From the NCBI GenBank assembly GCA_022266195.1, contig WHVY01000004.1:1071501-1135500 (forward strand): a stretch of 64,000 nt of DNA, written 5' to 3'. The notes beneath the pieces were generated by a model, which was given only the letters and a program-made list of their open reading frames with translations, had not been told where the DNA came from and ran no database searches. Within the stretch, counting starts at the first letter, position 1. The number at the start of each line of letters is the position of its first letter. Positions 38,501 to 49,612 of this stretch are shown piece by piece. Position numbers and translations under genes: made by a program. This DNA is from Tetranychus cinnabarinus (Eukaryota > Arthropoda > Arachnida > Trombidiformes > Tetranychidae).

Positions 38501-41500
38501 CAAACATATTCTTCTATTATCTAATTCATCTCCAGAATCTCATGAATTTTATAACTTTCATTTTTATACTTTAATTTACCTGGAAATTTTAATTTCACGC
38601 TTAAACAGTTGAATGAAAATTCTTGATTTCTTCCATTGCTTAACTTTGCTGTTAACGACAAGATAGTTTCTGGTTCATTCAGTCCATTTAAAGCTCTCAT
38701 TATCCACAGACTCAGTTGAAGTAAATGTACTTGACAATTATTTGCTAATTTATCTACCGATATACTTGACAATCAGAATCATCTGTTGATCTAACAACAT
38801 TTTCAAGCATCTTCCGATCAAACTTTGTTTATAAATTCATTACCAAGCAGTTTCAATGTAAGGACAATTAGCTGAACAAATAGGAAGTACTTGAACATTA
38901 TATTAAGTCGAGAATCGCTGTCTACCGTTCATTGAGCTATTTATTTCAAGAAAAGTTTAATTCCTTGCTTAAATGGATTCAATTTTGTGCTCTTTCAACT
39001 TTTACTTTCATCGACTTGACCCCACTCTTTCCTTTGCTTTCTTTGAATTTGAAGATTGATAGATTATTCAGTAATCAATTTGTAAGATTTTCATTTTTTA
39101 ATTATACTTAATCATTTCTATTCAATTTTCTTATTAGCTTTAAGTTTGCGTTTCTTGAATTGCCTTTCAAAAATCTCTAAAATCAAGTACAATATAATTA
39201 TTATGGCAAATTATTAAACCAATTCAATGAATGTTAATTACAATTTTAGCTGAACTGTTCTAACATGATTAACTCTCCAACATGTAAATCATAGCATAAT
39301 ATTGATGCCTCTAGTGGCAACATTACTTCAATAATCAGCAAGTCAGGAAGTGTAAACATATCATTTTGTTGAACTTATTTGATGCTGCTTTTCAAGTGAA
39401 TGATCCGTTTGTGAAAATAAAGAAGGAAGATAAATAATGATGATGATGATGAAGATAAAGAGTTGCACTGAATATATTCTCTATCAAAACCAGTCCATAA
39501 AAGATCTGTAAGTCAAGGTTATCATATTTTTTCCTAGTTTCTTGTAAACACTTTATTTACCTTCATTCAACTCCATTTTTATTATCAATTTGAACTTTAT
39601 TTCATGGTTTATCCATTGAAAATCATGATTTCTTTCTATATAATCTTTGATAGAGATAAGCATCACGTTCAGCCCTTTCAAGATCTTTTGCATTATCTTT
39701 TATTTTTTCAACTTTTATGCCATTTTTTCTAACAATTGATTGATTGCTTTGATTTTTATTGCCATTCAATGATGATAATGGTAAAATAAAATCAGACAAA
39801 AACCTTGCAACCCTTCGTTTCTCAATTGATTATTATTGTATACTAAATACATATTTTTTGTCTTTCATTTTAAGGTTTCATTTTTAAAGAAGAGCATGAA
39901 GAACAATGGAGCTCTTATTGGTGATGGAGTCGCTCGAACCTTTCTTAAAGCTTTGGTTATGTTGATTGGTGGTTATCAGAATGCCCTGAGATTCCCGAGT
40001 GGCTCAAAGATAACCTTCGACAAAGAAGCATTTATCAAAACTCGCCCAGACCACATGCAACCCTTCCTTCAGAAAATGTTGCACCTTCAAATATTTCACC
40101 AATTTATTGAAGATCGTATCCGAATGTTAACTAATGCTGAAAGTATTTCCGATGAATTTGAATTTGAGGTAAACATGTATGAAGAGGATCAAAGTTCTCA
40201 CCGTTTTCGAGCTCAGTACAAAGAATGGTTAGGCCAAATGAAGAAGGAAGGTGGTGCGCTTTTAAAGTCTGTCAATCCGGCTGTTAAAAGTGCTTACAAG
40301 CAAGTTAAAAAAGGAGGAAAACAAGTCAAAGATCGAGGTAAAAAAGCGTATAATGGATTAAGATTAAAATTACAAGATATTCAAAAACCTGAATCAGGTT
40401 TACCTAGATCGGCTCCATCAACTCCACGAGAATCTCCTACATCATCAGCGTATTATGGGCTTGAAGAATCTTCCAATGGCCCTGTAAGGAAAAGTGCTAG
40501 CGGTTTAATTCTTGGAAAATCTGACCGAAATCAAATGTTATCGGTACATATTACGTTCCTCAATTTGTATTATTCACTTCCTTTTTCGATTATATTTTAA
40601 CTTTCTATTTTTATTATTGTTTACAGACTTCATCAGTATCTGATTTCACTTCAAGGAAAAACATGTTTGGAGAAAATAATTCACGGCGAGATCCATTCTT
40701 TAAAGATAATGCTTCAGAACAAGCTCCTGAAGCTTCGTCAGAAGACTCTGAAATTGATTCAGTTGAAGAGGATAGGTTATCTGGAATTGAGGGTCTCACT
40801 TATAAACCAATCAATATTGACTTGATGGGAGAATTGCAGGAAGTAATTAAAGGTTTCGGCTTAAAAGGTCGTCTTCAAGATTCAGGATCTTTAACAACCA
40901 ATAGTGATAAGAGTTTCAATTGGTCTGGCTCGCAATCACAGCAACAACCAGAGCAAAATTCAGTTTGTTCATCAAACTCGCAATCTCGACGCTCAAGTTA
41001 CAATTTACCTTTACCTCCATCAAAATCTTGTAATTCTCGGAAATCATCAGACACGCCTGTTGAGACCAAAGAAAACCTTTTAATAACTCTTGACTCATCA
41101 CCGGAAGATTTAGAATCAATGTTTGACCCACTCTCACAAAAACAACAATCCTATTTGTACTCTAATCAACAGAAAAAAGGACCACAACAACGAAATGAGA
41201 CTCAAAAGCTGTTTCAAAATTCAGAAAACTCTATTCTATTCGATTCCAATTTACCCAACCAACCAATATCAACTCAAAGTGATCTTAATTTATTGAACCA
41301 AACCACAACAATCAATACAAATCAGCGTCCTCAATTACCACCGAAACCTCCAGCTCAAAGTTATTTATACAGATTACCCTCAACAATTCGTTATAATCAA
41401 TTACCTCAGCCTTCATCTCATCTTTTCTCTTCATCATCCAATTCTTCCTCGTCAACATCTTCGCCTTATTCTCATTCCTCTTCGTCTTCTTCATCATCTA

Positions 41501-41847
41501 CTATTAATCCATCAAACTCCATGATATCAAGTGATCCCAGAGCCTCAATTTATCCAATCAGGCCTGCGTCAACCAATTTAGGAAACCACTCATTCCTTCA
41601 CAGTAACTCTAATCACAATGGTGCCTTAAAGCCTCGTTCAAACGCATACACAAATCCGATCTGCAATATATCCAATACAACCTTGCATGGTGGACTTTCG
41701 ACAAATCCATTCACAAACAATAATTCTGTTCAATTTACCTCTTGTGGTAAAAGCTCAACAGCAAACTCAATCATCCATCCTAATCTTGAGAGTATCGTTG
41801 CCACTGATCAGAATTCCTTCAACTCAAATTGGCAGAAATTTGATTGA
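35509..41847 (+). CDS. DENND1: DENN domain protein 1 (connecdenn), Rab35 guanine-nucleotide exchange factor
   Basis: Seven exons in phase: 35509-35525, 35695-36037, 36118-36273, 36369-36626, 36840-36941, 39875-40543, 40627-41847; 921 aa, TGA stop. The family activates Rab35 and links it to clathrin/AP-2 endocytosis. The N-terminus MACRIR...VFDVFMEV parallels vertebrate MGSRI...TFEVYVEV. The tripartite DENN region (about residues 1-390) carries YPMYWQHIFIPVLPSHLLDY, the APMPFLIGV block and the IGDGVARTFLKA block. The first exon holds only 17 coding bases and was placed by homology and phase. The C-terminal half is disordered, with a DPF tripeptide, the proline motif PPKPP, an NPF tripeptide and poly-Ser. 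The protein ends NWQKFD, a WxxF plus acidic residue like the vertebrate DENND1A terminus, plausibly an AP-2 ear ligand. Human DENND1A is about 1,009 aa. Confidence 0.94.
36942..39874 (+). other. Long intron 5 of DENND1
   Basis: This 2.9-kb intron separates NEI from VSFLKK; other introns of the gene are under 250 bases. A 140-codon plus-strand ORF at 38102-38524 begins with TTG, is Phe/Leu/Ser-rich and has no recognised domain. A CTCF-like motif sits at 39306-39320 and a GAT repeat at about 39437-39450. Confidence 0.55.
39306..39320 (-). promoter_or_regulatory. CTCF-like motif in a DENND1 intron
   Basis: On the minus strand the site reads TTGCCACTAGAGGCA, close to the CCACTAGRGGGC core of the vertebrate CTCF consensus. 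Match by eye; the trailing GGGC is not complete. Confidence 0.25.
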
Positions 41848-44172
41848 AAATTGAAAAAACATTGAATTGTTTCAGAATCGTGGTAACTAAAAAGCTATTT
41901 AAAATAGCAAAAATATGTGCACATAAATACATATTAATTAGTTTAAGATATGTACATGTTATGTGTATAGTTAGGCATTATTTACAAAAAAATAGTTAAG
42001 TCCTAATTACTATTTTAGTAAATTACAAATCAATTCAATGAGTATAAAAAAGATAAAATTAAAACAAATTGTTTGAAAAATCAATTTTTTCCTATCAAAA
42101 TATGTTTAATCATATTTAGTTAAAAAAATTCAAAAGTAATTGTAAAGCAATAGATTTATTTTGGTCACCAAGATCCATTATCCATTATTTACATCATTCC
42201 CACACAGTCCATGATTAAGATGTCAACAACCATCAACTCGTCGTCCAAATTGAGATTTTAAATAAGAAACAAAATATCGCCAATTTAACCATTTTTTAAC
42301 CATTAATGTGAATACTCTCACAATATAAGATCAATTGTGTTAACATAAAAACTGGTTAATCCTGAAACGAAACCAATGTTACCCTTTGTTATTAATAAAT
42401 AACTAATGTAATAATAGCCATGTTTACATCTAAAGAAAATGTAATCAGAGAAAAATTAATATTAACAACAATTATTTACCAATAATTGTTGAACGTGTAA
42501 TAAACACTAATTATTTACAAACTATTCATTAATGTTATTTTCATCTTTTCAGATTAACCTCCAAACTCACCAGGATCGATAATCATAAAAGGATGATGAA
42601 GATACAGCAAAAAATACGAGGATAAAAATGATTTATCATAAAATTGATAAATTTGAGCAACAATTTTCAAAGAAAGTTAATGAAAAAATCAATGTTTATA
42701 TTGGACCATTTAAGGATCTTGGAGAGCGTTAAAAAGTGATAATCAATCAATGGTTAAACGTTTATCCAATTGAACCTTACAGTCTTCTGGTGCAGCTTTG
42801 AGTTGTTTATTAATAGGCCATTACTTGAACAGTTTGCAGTCCTCAATCCCTCGATGTGTGTCAATACACTTTATGATTTAATCGCCATTTTCCCCTCCGT
42901 TTTTACCATGTTTCACTTTTTCTGCTTTTCCACCTCAACATGTTTATATTATTAATGAGATAGGATAATCACTGTTATGTGTACTTTTCTTGTGTCGCTT
43001 TCTGCCATGCCCATGCCAATTCGTTATCATGATTCTTGATCATCATCATCATTCTAATCAACAGCAACATCATTACAATCATCTTTTTCCGTCAACGCAA
43101 AACATGATTCCCTTGGGCACCCATTTTTGTGAAATGTCAATGGATGATTAATTAGAAGCCAAAGACAAAACAATTTTTCCTCTCTTTTCTTCTTCTTCTT
43201 CTTCATCTTTCAAGTTATTATCCATCACTTGTAACACTTCATATTGAATGCTCTCTCACTCTATGACGTCCTCTCTCTCTTTATGGGTGCACCATTTTTA
43301 GCCTCGTCTTTATCTTCATCATCCTCATCAATATCATCTTTAGAGCTTGTTTTTGAATTGTCTTCAATCCTCTTTGATCTTTCTCTTTCTCTCAGCCTTT
43401 TTTCACAGATATTACAACAAAAAAGTAAAGATAAAACACGAAAATGGTAACAAACATATTCTGTTGCCTTTCCAATGACAAAATGAAACGCGAAATGAGT
43501 GAGAAACGCAAAAAAAGGTCTTAATTTTTTTGTCACTTTCTACTTTTGACAGAGTAAAGTGATAAACTGAAAAATAATCATCATAGAGTAAAACAAAGAC
43601 AAGATGAACATACATGATTAACTCGTATCTACATCAACATCTCTACTTGGATAATTTTGTTGATCCCTAGACTTGACGAGAAAACGTCTAAATCCTTCAT
43701 TTGTACCATTCAATTGTTTTACAAAATCAATTGATCAGCACTAAAGACGGTAAACTGATCTAATCACTTGAGTTACCCGAACTATCAGATTATCTTAAAA
43801 TACAAGCAATTAACTACACGATTCTTTAGTGATAAGTCGTTGATAAATACTAAATCATTACAAAGATATTCTGAGATCAATTAAATTCTTAAATTGGCAA
43901 ACTTAATGACTTATCATAATACTCATTTGAGTTCAACTATAGCGAGGAAACAAATGTTTAAACTTCACATTCATTCACTTGAGAAAGAATTATATTCAGA
44001 ATGATATTCTCCATTCTCTGGTTAGTATTTCCAAAGTTGAATCATTTTTTATTTTATTCAATTTCATGTGTGATTTCTTGAATGATTGAACGATATCAGC
44101 AAAACATTGTCTGTCTAATTTTTCACTATTGTTTCAAAAATTGAGTTTAACAGAAGATTTTAATTTATAATT
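41848..44172. other. Intergenic region downstream of DENND1
   Basis: This holds the 3' UTR of DENND1, with AATAAA at 42394-42399 as the best poly(A) candidate, then AT-rich DNA with a CTT/GAA run near 43.19 kb. Small ORFs at 43.2-43.6 kb are low-complexity. Nothing else was recognised. Confidence 0.45.
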
Positions 44173-44922
44173 GTCTGAGCGTAAGCGAAGGCTTTATTAT
44201 GAAAAATGTGGGGAAATTACCCACTCTAGAGCCAAAACTACTAGGCTAATCTCAACCAAATTTAATATCTAGAGTCCCTATGGCATGGGGCATTGCAGAC
44301 GAAAATTTGGTTGAGATTGGCCCATTTTTACGAAATTAGTTATTTTGGATAAAAACAGATTGCACTTTTAAAAAATTACTAGGACAAACTATGGGCAAAA
44401 ACTTTCGGGACTTTGTGGGCTTGTAGGAACTTAAAAACTGACAAGTCCATTAGTGTCATTACAAAATTTACGATCGACAATTTTCGATAAAATCGAGGTA
44501 AAAATTAAACTTCGATCATGTTTTCTTTAGCTATGGAAGTAGACTTTTATTAATACATGATATTTTAGATAGCCAATCAGAAAATGTACTTATTTTGAGG
44601 AATAACATTATCTTATTCTTAAATCAGATTAAGTTAGTTTTGAGATAAACGGATCGCAAAGTTTTTTGCATGAAACTTCGTTATTCTGCGTAAATTTCGA
44701 TTATATACCAGGAAATAAACTTATTCAATACAACATAAAATTTCTTTTTTACGTTAAAACGTGCTTTCTGTGATTATAAGAGTTAGAGAGCTGAAACTTT
44801 ACATTAATCGATATAAATTGAACTAACATGTTTTTAGATTCAACGACAGTTCTCTTGTAGCTATTGCCCGTAAAAACTTATTACTTATTACTAAAATCTT
44901 TAGTCATATGGCACGCTCAGAC
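44173..44922. mobile_element. 750-bp non-autonomous DNA transposon-like (MITE-like) element
   Basis: Perfect 10-base terminal inverted repeats, GTCTGAGCGT at the left and ACGCTCAGAC at the right, bound exactly 750 bases. The interior has no ORF and differs in texture from its flanks: fewer simple repeats and more balanced composition. An internal inverted repeat pairs CTCAACCAAATTT (from about 44252) with AAATTTGGTTGAG (ending about 44317). No clear target-site duplication flanks it; TT occurs on both sides. The TIR does not match a superfamily I can name. Multi-copy status cannot be tested in this window. Confidence 0.55.
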
Positions 44923-44949
44923 TTCACTGTTATCAACAGTAGTCTAGTT

Positions 44950-44981
44950 AAGATGGATTAGGTATTTGAGTTTAAGTTTTT
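44950..44981. repeat. Left copy of a 32-base direct repeat shared with the window end
   Basis: Identical to 63969-64000 in the same orientation. It begins 56 bases beyond the stop codon of the alternative homeobox exon, probably in its 3' UTR, and 28 bases from the transposon-like element. Sequences to the left of the two copies are unrelated, so the identity has a sharp left boundary. Confidence 0.85.
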
Positions 44982-45036
44982 GGAACAGTTGAGTTTGATG
45001 TTGAGCATGAAACTGATGATGTTGGGTAGGAAGAAG

Positions 45037-45192
45037 TTAAGTCAATGTAACATTACGAGTAACATTAGTTTGCCTTTCAAATGTTTCCTTCAGAAGATGA
45101 CTCAAAGAACCACGCAATTCGTAATCACAATCAGATTGGCTTTTTGAAGCTTCACTTTTACGCCATTTGGCTCGAGCATTTCCAAACCAAAT
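45037..45192 (-). CDS. Alternative terminal exon of the LIM-homeobox gene (Gly50 homeodomain end)
   Basis: An acceptor (CTAG before base 45192 on the minus strand) opens a phase-0 exon of 51 codons plus TAA. It begins IWFGNARAKWRK, the end of homeodomain helix 3 (residues 47-58), then continues with a 39-residue Ser/Thr-containing tail with no similarity to the other C-terminus. The phase exactly matches the donor of the LIM exon at 55111, so splicing would give a 328-aa isoform. W48, F49, N51 and R53 are kept; residue 50 is Gly rather than Gln. The first 36 bases are about 80% identical to the start of the 50.4-kb exon. It may be an alternative last exon of the same gene or a remnant of a duplicated gene; RNA evidence is needed to decide. 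Confidence 0.75.
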   Translation of the reverse strand: MWFGNARAKWRKSEASKSQSDCDYELRGSLSHLLKETFERQTNVTRNVTLT

Positions 45193-48100
45193 CTAGGAAT
45201 GCAAGAAGAATGAAGAAGAACGAAATTGAACTGAACTAAATTACATGATAAATGGATAAACAAAATGCAAGATAATTTCAGGTGAAAAGAAGAATGTTAT
45301 TTAGACTAAAAAATGTGAAAAGGCAAAGAAACATAGAAAACATAAGAAACGATGAAATGGGTAAACAAGACACAATAGGATGAACAGGTAAGGCTAATAA
45401 AGCCATTTATAAGTTGACAAACAGATTCATTAGGAAATTTTATTCGTAAAAGATGTTAAACTGTTCAAATCTTTTGTCATCCCTTTATCATCCTTTTCTC
45501 ATCATTTTCATGTTCATTTTTTGTCTTTTGCTTGTCCTATTCAAATGTTTGCTTGACATTTCAATCTATTTTTAAAGAGTTAAGACGATGATGAGAGCAA
45601 AGACCCACAGAGTAAACTTGTAAATTGTGGAGACAAGGAAGAAGAAGAAGAAGAAGAAGACTCCTAAAATGAAGATAAATTGAGGGTAAAAAGTAAAGGT
45701 TGGGAAGGTGCTGGTCAAGGCAAAGGGAATGGCGATCATGGTCATTATCTTCATCATCTATATCATACGAATGCGAATATGTTTTCTTGTCCATCCTGAT
45801 CACCTTATTCATCGCTGTTTGACCAACTCACAGGGTGCATTGTTGAATGTATTGTTAGAACAGAGGAAAGTAAATGACCGTGACTGGTATGTCCTTTAGA
45901 GAGTGAAAAGAAACTGACCTCTGTCCTTGTACCGGAAAGGCTAGAAAAGGAGACAACTATTATTGAAGCATTTTTCCTCTCCATTGAATAGGACGATACC
46001 ATGAAACAAATGTTGAAAACTGTGATGAAGTGCTGAAATCTCTAATTTCATAATTATTCCAAATTTAACTTTCAACTGAAAAATCATTTTTATTTCCCTT
46101 CACTTTTACCAAAAAGGTCAAGTCTTTTAAAATTTTCAACAATCTTTCAAGAATACAAGTTTGTCCACATTTAATCATTGGTATTGTCCAAATGTTTTGC
46201 TTCTCAATTTTAAATTCAACCTGACCACTTCAACTAAGCTCTTGAAATGCTCACAGTTTAAGGTAAACAATAAATCTGTAAACCTTTTGACGGGTTAATC
46301 CGTTTGACAAGTTGGTTGACAGTAAATGTACCTTTCAAAGTTTGGTAAAAATATTAAAGGGCACAAAATGAGAGAAAACAAAATCCCAAAAACATTGTCA
46401 ATCTAAAGGCGAAAAGTAAAATTTTATTTTTTCGATTTTCTATCGAGTTACTATTAAACTAATCGGAAGTGCCTTCCACACTTGACTTGTAAAGTAATAC
46501 ATAATGTTGGACAACAAGGGAAATGCTCGGAAAGTCCGTTGATGAAGACAAAATTAGAATCACTAATCACTTCGGAAAGACCAACTTACCAATTAAGTGT
46601 CCAATCAAGAGACTTTTGACCATCTAACGGACATTTTGTTACAAGTCTTATATAAAAGGGAAAATAATTCATCGAAAGGTTAAAGTCAGGTAAAGAGAGA
46701 AGAGATTGAGAAAATCTAATTACATTATTATTCAGTTTAAATTACAGTTAAACTCCCAATGCTCATCTTGTATCATTCCCTGTGCTGTTAACATTTATTA
46801 TTGGCTATTAATAATCTTTGCGTGGGAATCGTTCAGGTTATCATAAATAGCGATGAACATAAAAGCTTTCAAAAATGCATTCAATCCGAATTAACCTTTT
46901 ACCTTTACTTTTTTACTTTTGTAATAAATTAGTCAACTTTATATTCAAATGGAAACATTTTTCTTTTACCTTTTCAGTCAACTTGGCAAGACGCAAAGTC
47001 ACTCATTTGGATCACCTTTAACGTGAGTTCCGGTCAAAGGAAGATAAAATTATTATCTTCTTTCCTCTAAACAACATCAACACTGATTTGACCTCAGCTT
47101 TGGACTATTCTTTCAAGTCATTAAAACACATTTAAAATGAAACATAAAAAAGACAAAACTCTTAAAATAGTCGAATCTTTTTCTGCCCTTGGCTTTTGTA
47201 AATAAATGTTCAACCTCAAGATGAATTTCCTTACAATTCTGATAGAAGAATCCAATTTCTGGTTGTGTTAAAATGCTGATACAAATACCTTAAGACGGTC
47301 ATAAATTTTGAGTTAAAATCCTGAAAAATCGAAAAATTCTCCAGTTAGTTTAATAATTTGATTTCTTTCTTCACAAATTAAGTTATTAATGCATCAGCTA
47401 TTGAAATCATCAAAAACATAATGTTTCCTAAGTGAATCGAGAATAACTTTCAAAAGGTCGAGAATCGGCTCAATTTTTTCATTCAAATCTATATCAATCC
47501 TTTTTCCTCGATTATGTCTAATTGCGAACTGATTAAATGTAAGAATGGTGAAAATTTTTGCTTTAATACAAACAATATTATTCTTAGATTTTTACTTTTT
47601 TTGTTTTTCTTTCATAGTTTTGTCTTTCTCGATGTTGAACATAAACCGATTTCAATAGATTGGCTCTTTACTTGAGCAAATAATCATCTAAATACTCTAT
47701 TCATGTACTTTCTCTCAACTTGATCACGGATAAACCGAACAAATTCAGGCGAAAAATGCCTTTAATCTGAAACTAAACCAATGAATTTAAAGCCATCGAT
47801 AAATTCAGTTCTTTGCCCTGAAGGCTTGCCATTACAATTTGAATCCCTCTAAAATGGAAGCTGATTTTGTTTTACAAGCATTTGTGGTCACAAAATTTCT
47901 CGAGACTTAACTGAAAGACTTTGCAGCTTTCAATGCAACGGTTTGGAGTCTTTTCGCAAATCCTATCTGCAAAGCAGTGAGCAAAAACATGGTTTAACAA
48001 TTAGTTGTTAAGCATGAAAGTCTAAAGCTTTAAAACCAATAACCAAAATTTGATTTTTCAACCTTATTTTTTCAATTTTTTGACAATGAACACCATGATT

Positions 48101-49612
48101 ATGATCATTATTACTCCTGAGCAAATTATAAGTATAATCAGAATGAACTGATACAGCACATTGAGACTCAGAACAATTCCAATAGACCACATCAATATTC
48201 TTATTTTTGTAATTGAACAGAAATTCATTGAAAACAAGTAACTTGCCACCTCTTTGGGACTGTAAAACTTCCATCATGCTAAGGAATAGATGCATGAATT
48301 GAATTCAAATTTTTCCTGCTTATATATTTCAAATAATCAATGTGATCGCAAGATGTTTTCGGAAACAACAAAAGCATTTACTGAACCTTTCCCTGGTTTG
48401 TGTTGCTCCTAATCCTTTTTCCCAAAATTAGCAAGTTACTGCAAATGGATTTGAAAGCTCTCAATTTGCGAAAAGACTCTACACCCAATGCAACGTCTTC
48501 TAATCCATAAAAGAAACAAAAGTGAAATATTGTCGTTATTGTTATTTTATTTATAATATTTATACTTTTTTAAATTTGTAATCTGTTTGTGCATTAGAAG
48601 AGGTGATTACAGAGGAAACAAGGTTTGAGGTGGGGTAAGGTGTTTGAACAACATTATGGTGAAATGGGATTGATGGTCATTCATGATGAGCTTTTGGAAT
48701 AGCAAATTTAGACAAAAGGAAAACGAAACAAAGAATTGAATGTAAAGAGGAAAAGAGATGATAATGAATGTGATTAAAAGTGCCATTAATTGGAGGAGAA
48801 AAGATGAAAAATGATATTCCAATGAGTTGATGGTTTCAAAATTGTCATCTCTCTCTTGATCACCAATAATTTGATCGTCATTAAACAGTTTGACAGTAGT
48901 TTGATTGATTAGCAGAGTTGAAGTCTCTGTAAATTGAAATTACTTTTCAATGTTATTACAAAATATGTTTCAGTTTGCACACAGTTGAAGGTAAACCAGT
49001 GAAAGGTGAGATGCCACTTTCCGATTGATAACCAGTAAAATATGCAATGACTTTGTCCAGCTTATGTTTAAATGTCATTTATTTATCAACTTGAGAATTG
49101 ATGAGGAACGAAATTGATTGATTTCGATCTGTTTCTTTCATCTGTTTATCTACCTTTACATGTTAACATGTTGCGAGTGTTTACATTTACCTTTAACCTG
49201 ATTCATGAAGCATCTTTAATTATTCCTCTTTTGATTGATAAAAACAACAACAAAAGACTCATCGTTATTTGTTTTCATGGATATTCAATTCATCAACATC
49301 TTCATCATTATCAATGGTTCAATCCATCAAAAAAATGGTTGTTCAATGTTTCAACTTTGGACTAACCCTGAAAAAATTTGTAGACAACTTGAAAGCCCAG
49401 CCTTGAATTTTGCTTGAAATGTGGTCAAAAGTGTCCTTTTATTCCTAGTAACTTATTTGAAAATTAATTAGACCGAAAGATGGATGATAAACACGATGAT
49501 CATGAGGAGAAGAATGATGATTCTGTTGAAATGAGTGGAGGCGAAAAAGTTACAACTTGAAATTTAAATAGAATGAAATTTGTTAATAAAAAGTTGATTT
49601 TTGAGTTAACTG
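45193..49612. other. Region between the two alternative homeobox exons
   Basis: 4.4 kb. If the 45-kb exon belongs to the LIM-homeobox gene, this is intron plus the 3' UTR of the Gln50 exon. It contains a FLYWCH-finger ORF (48008-48295), a GAA repeat (about 45640-45660), and a candidate minus-strand AATAAA at 49438-49443. The other ORFs are short and unrecognised. Confidence 0.5.
48008..48295 (-). CDS. Small ORF with a FLYWCH-type zinc finger
   Basis: The 95-codon ORF starts at a true ATG and ends TAA. The middle matches the FLYWCH pattern: a SQRGGKLLVF lead-in, then aromatic-rich YWNC, Cx4C (CSESQC), about 20 residues and an HNH end (NNDHNH). FLYWCH fingers occur in DNA-binding proteins such as mod(mdg4) isoforms and at the N-termini of some Mutator-like transposases (family knowledge). 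It lies on the same strand as the LIM-homeobox gene, between its two alternative terminal exons. Two AG sites precede the domain: one after CCTT just before the ATGATG (48279), and one at 48260 that would join in frame to a phase-0 donor. It could be a short gene, an alternative exon or a transposase relic. Expression is unknown. Confidence 0.5.
   Translation of the reverse strand: MHLFLSMMEVLQSQRGGKLLVFNEFLFNYKNKNIDVVYWNCSESQCAVSVHSDYTYNLLRSNNDHNHGVHCQKIEKIRLKNQILVIGFKALDFHA

Noticed and set aside
38102..38524. 140-codon hydrophobic plus-strand ORF in the DENND1 intron
   Set aside because: It begins with TTG, is pyrimidine-rich and Phe/Leu-biased, and lies wholly inside an intron between exons that join in frame.
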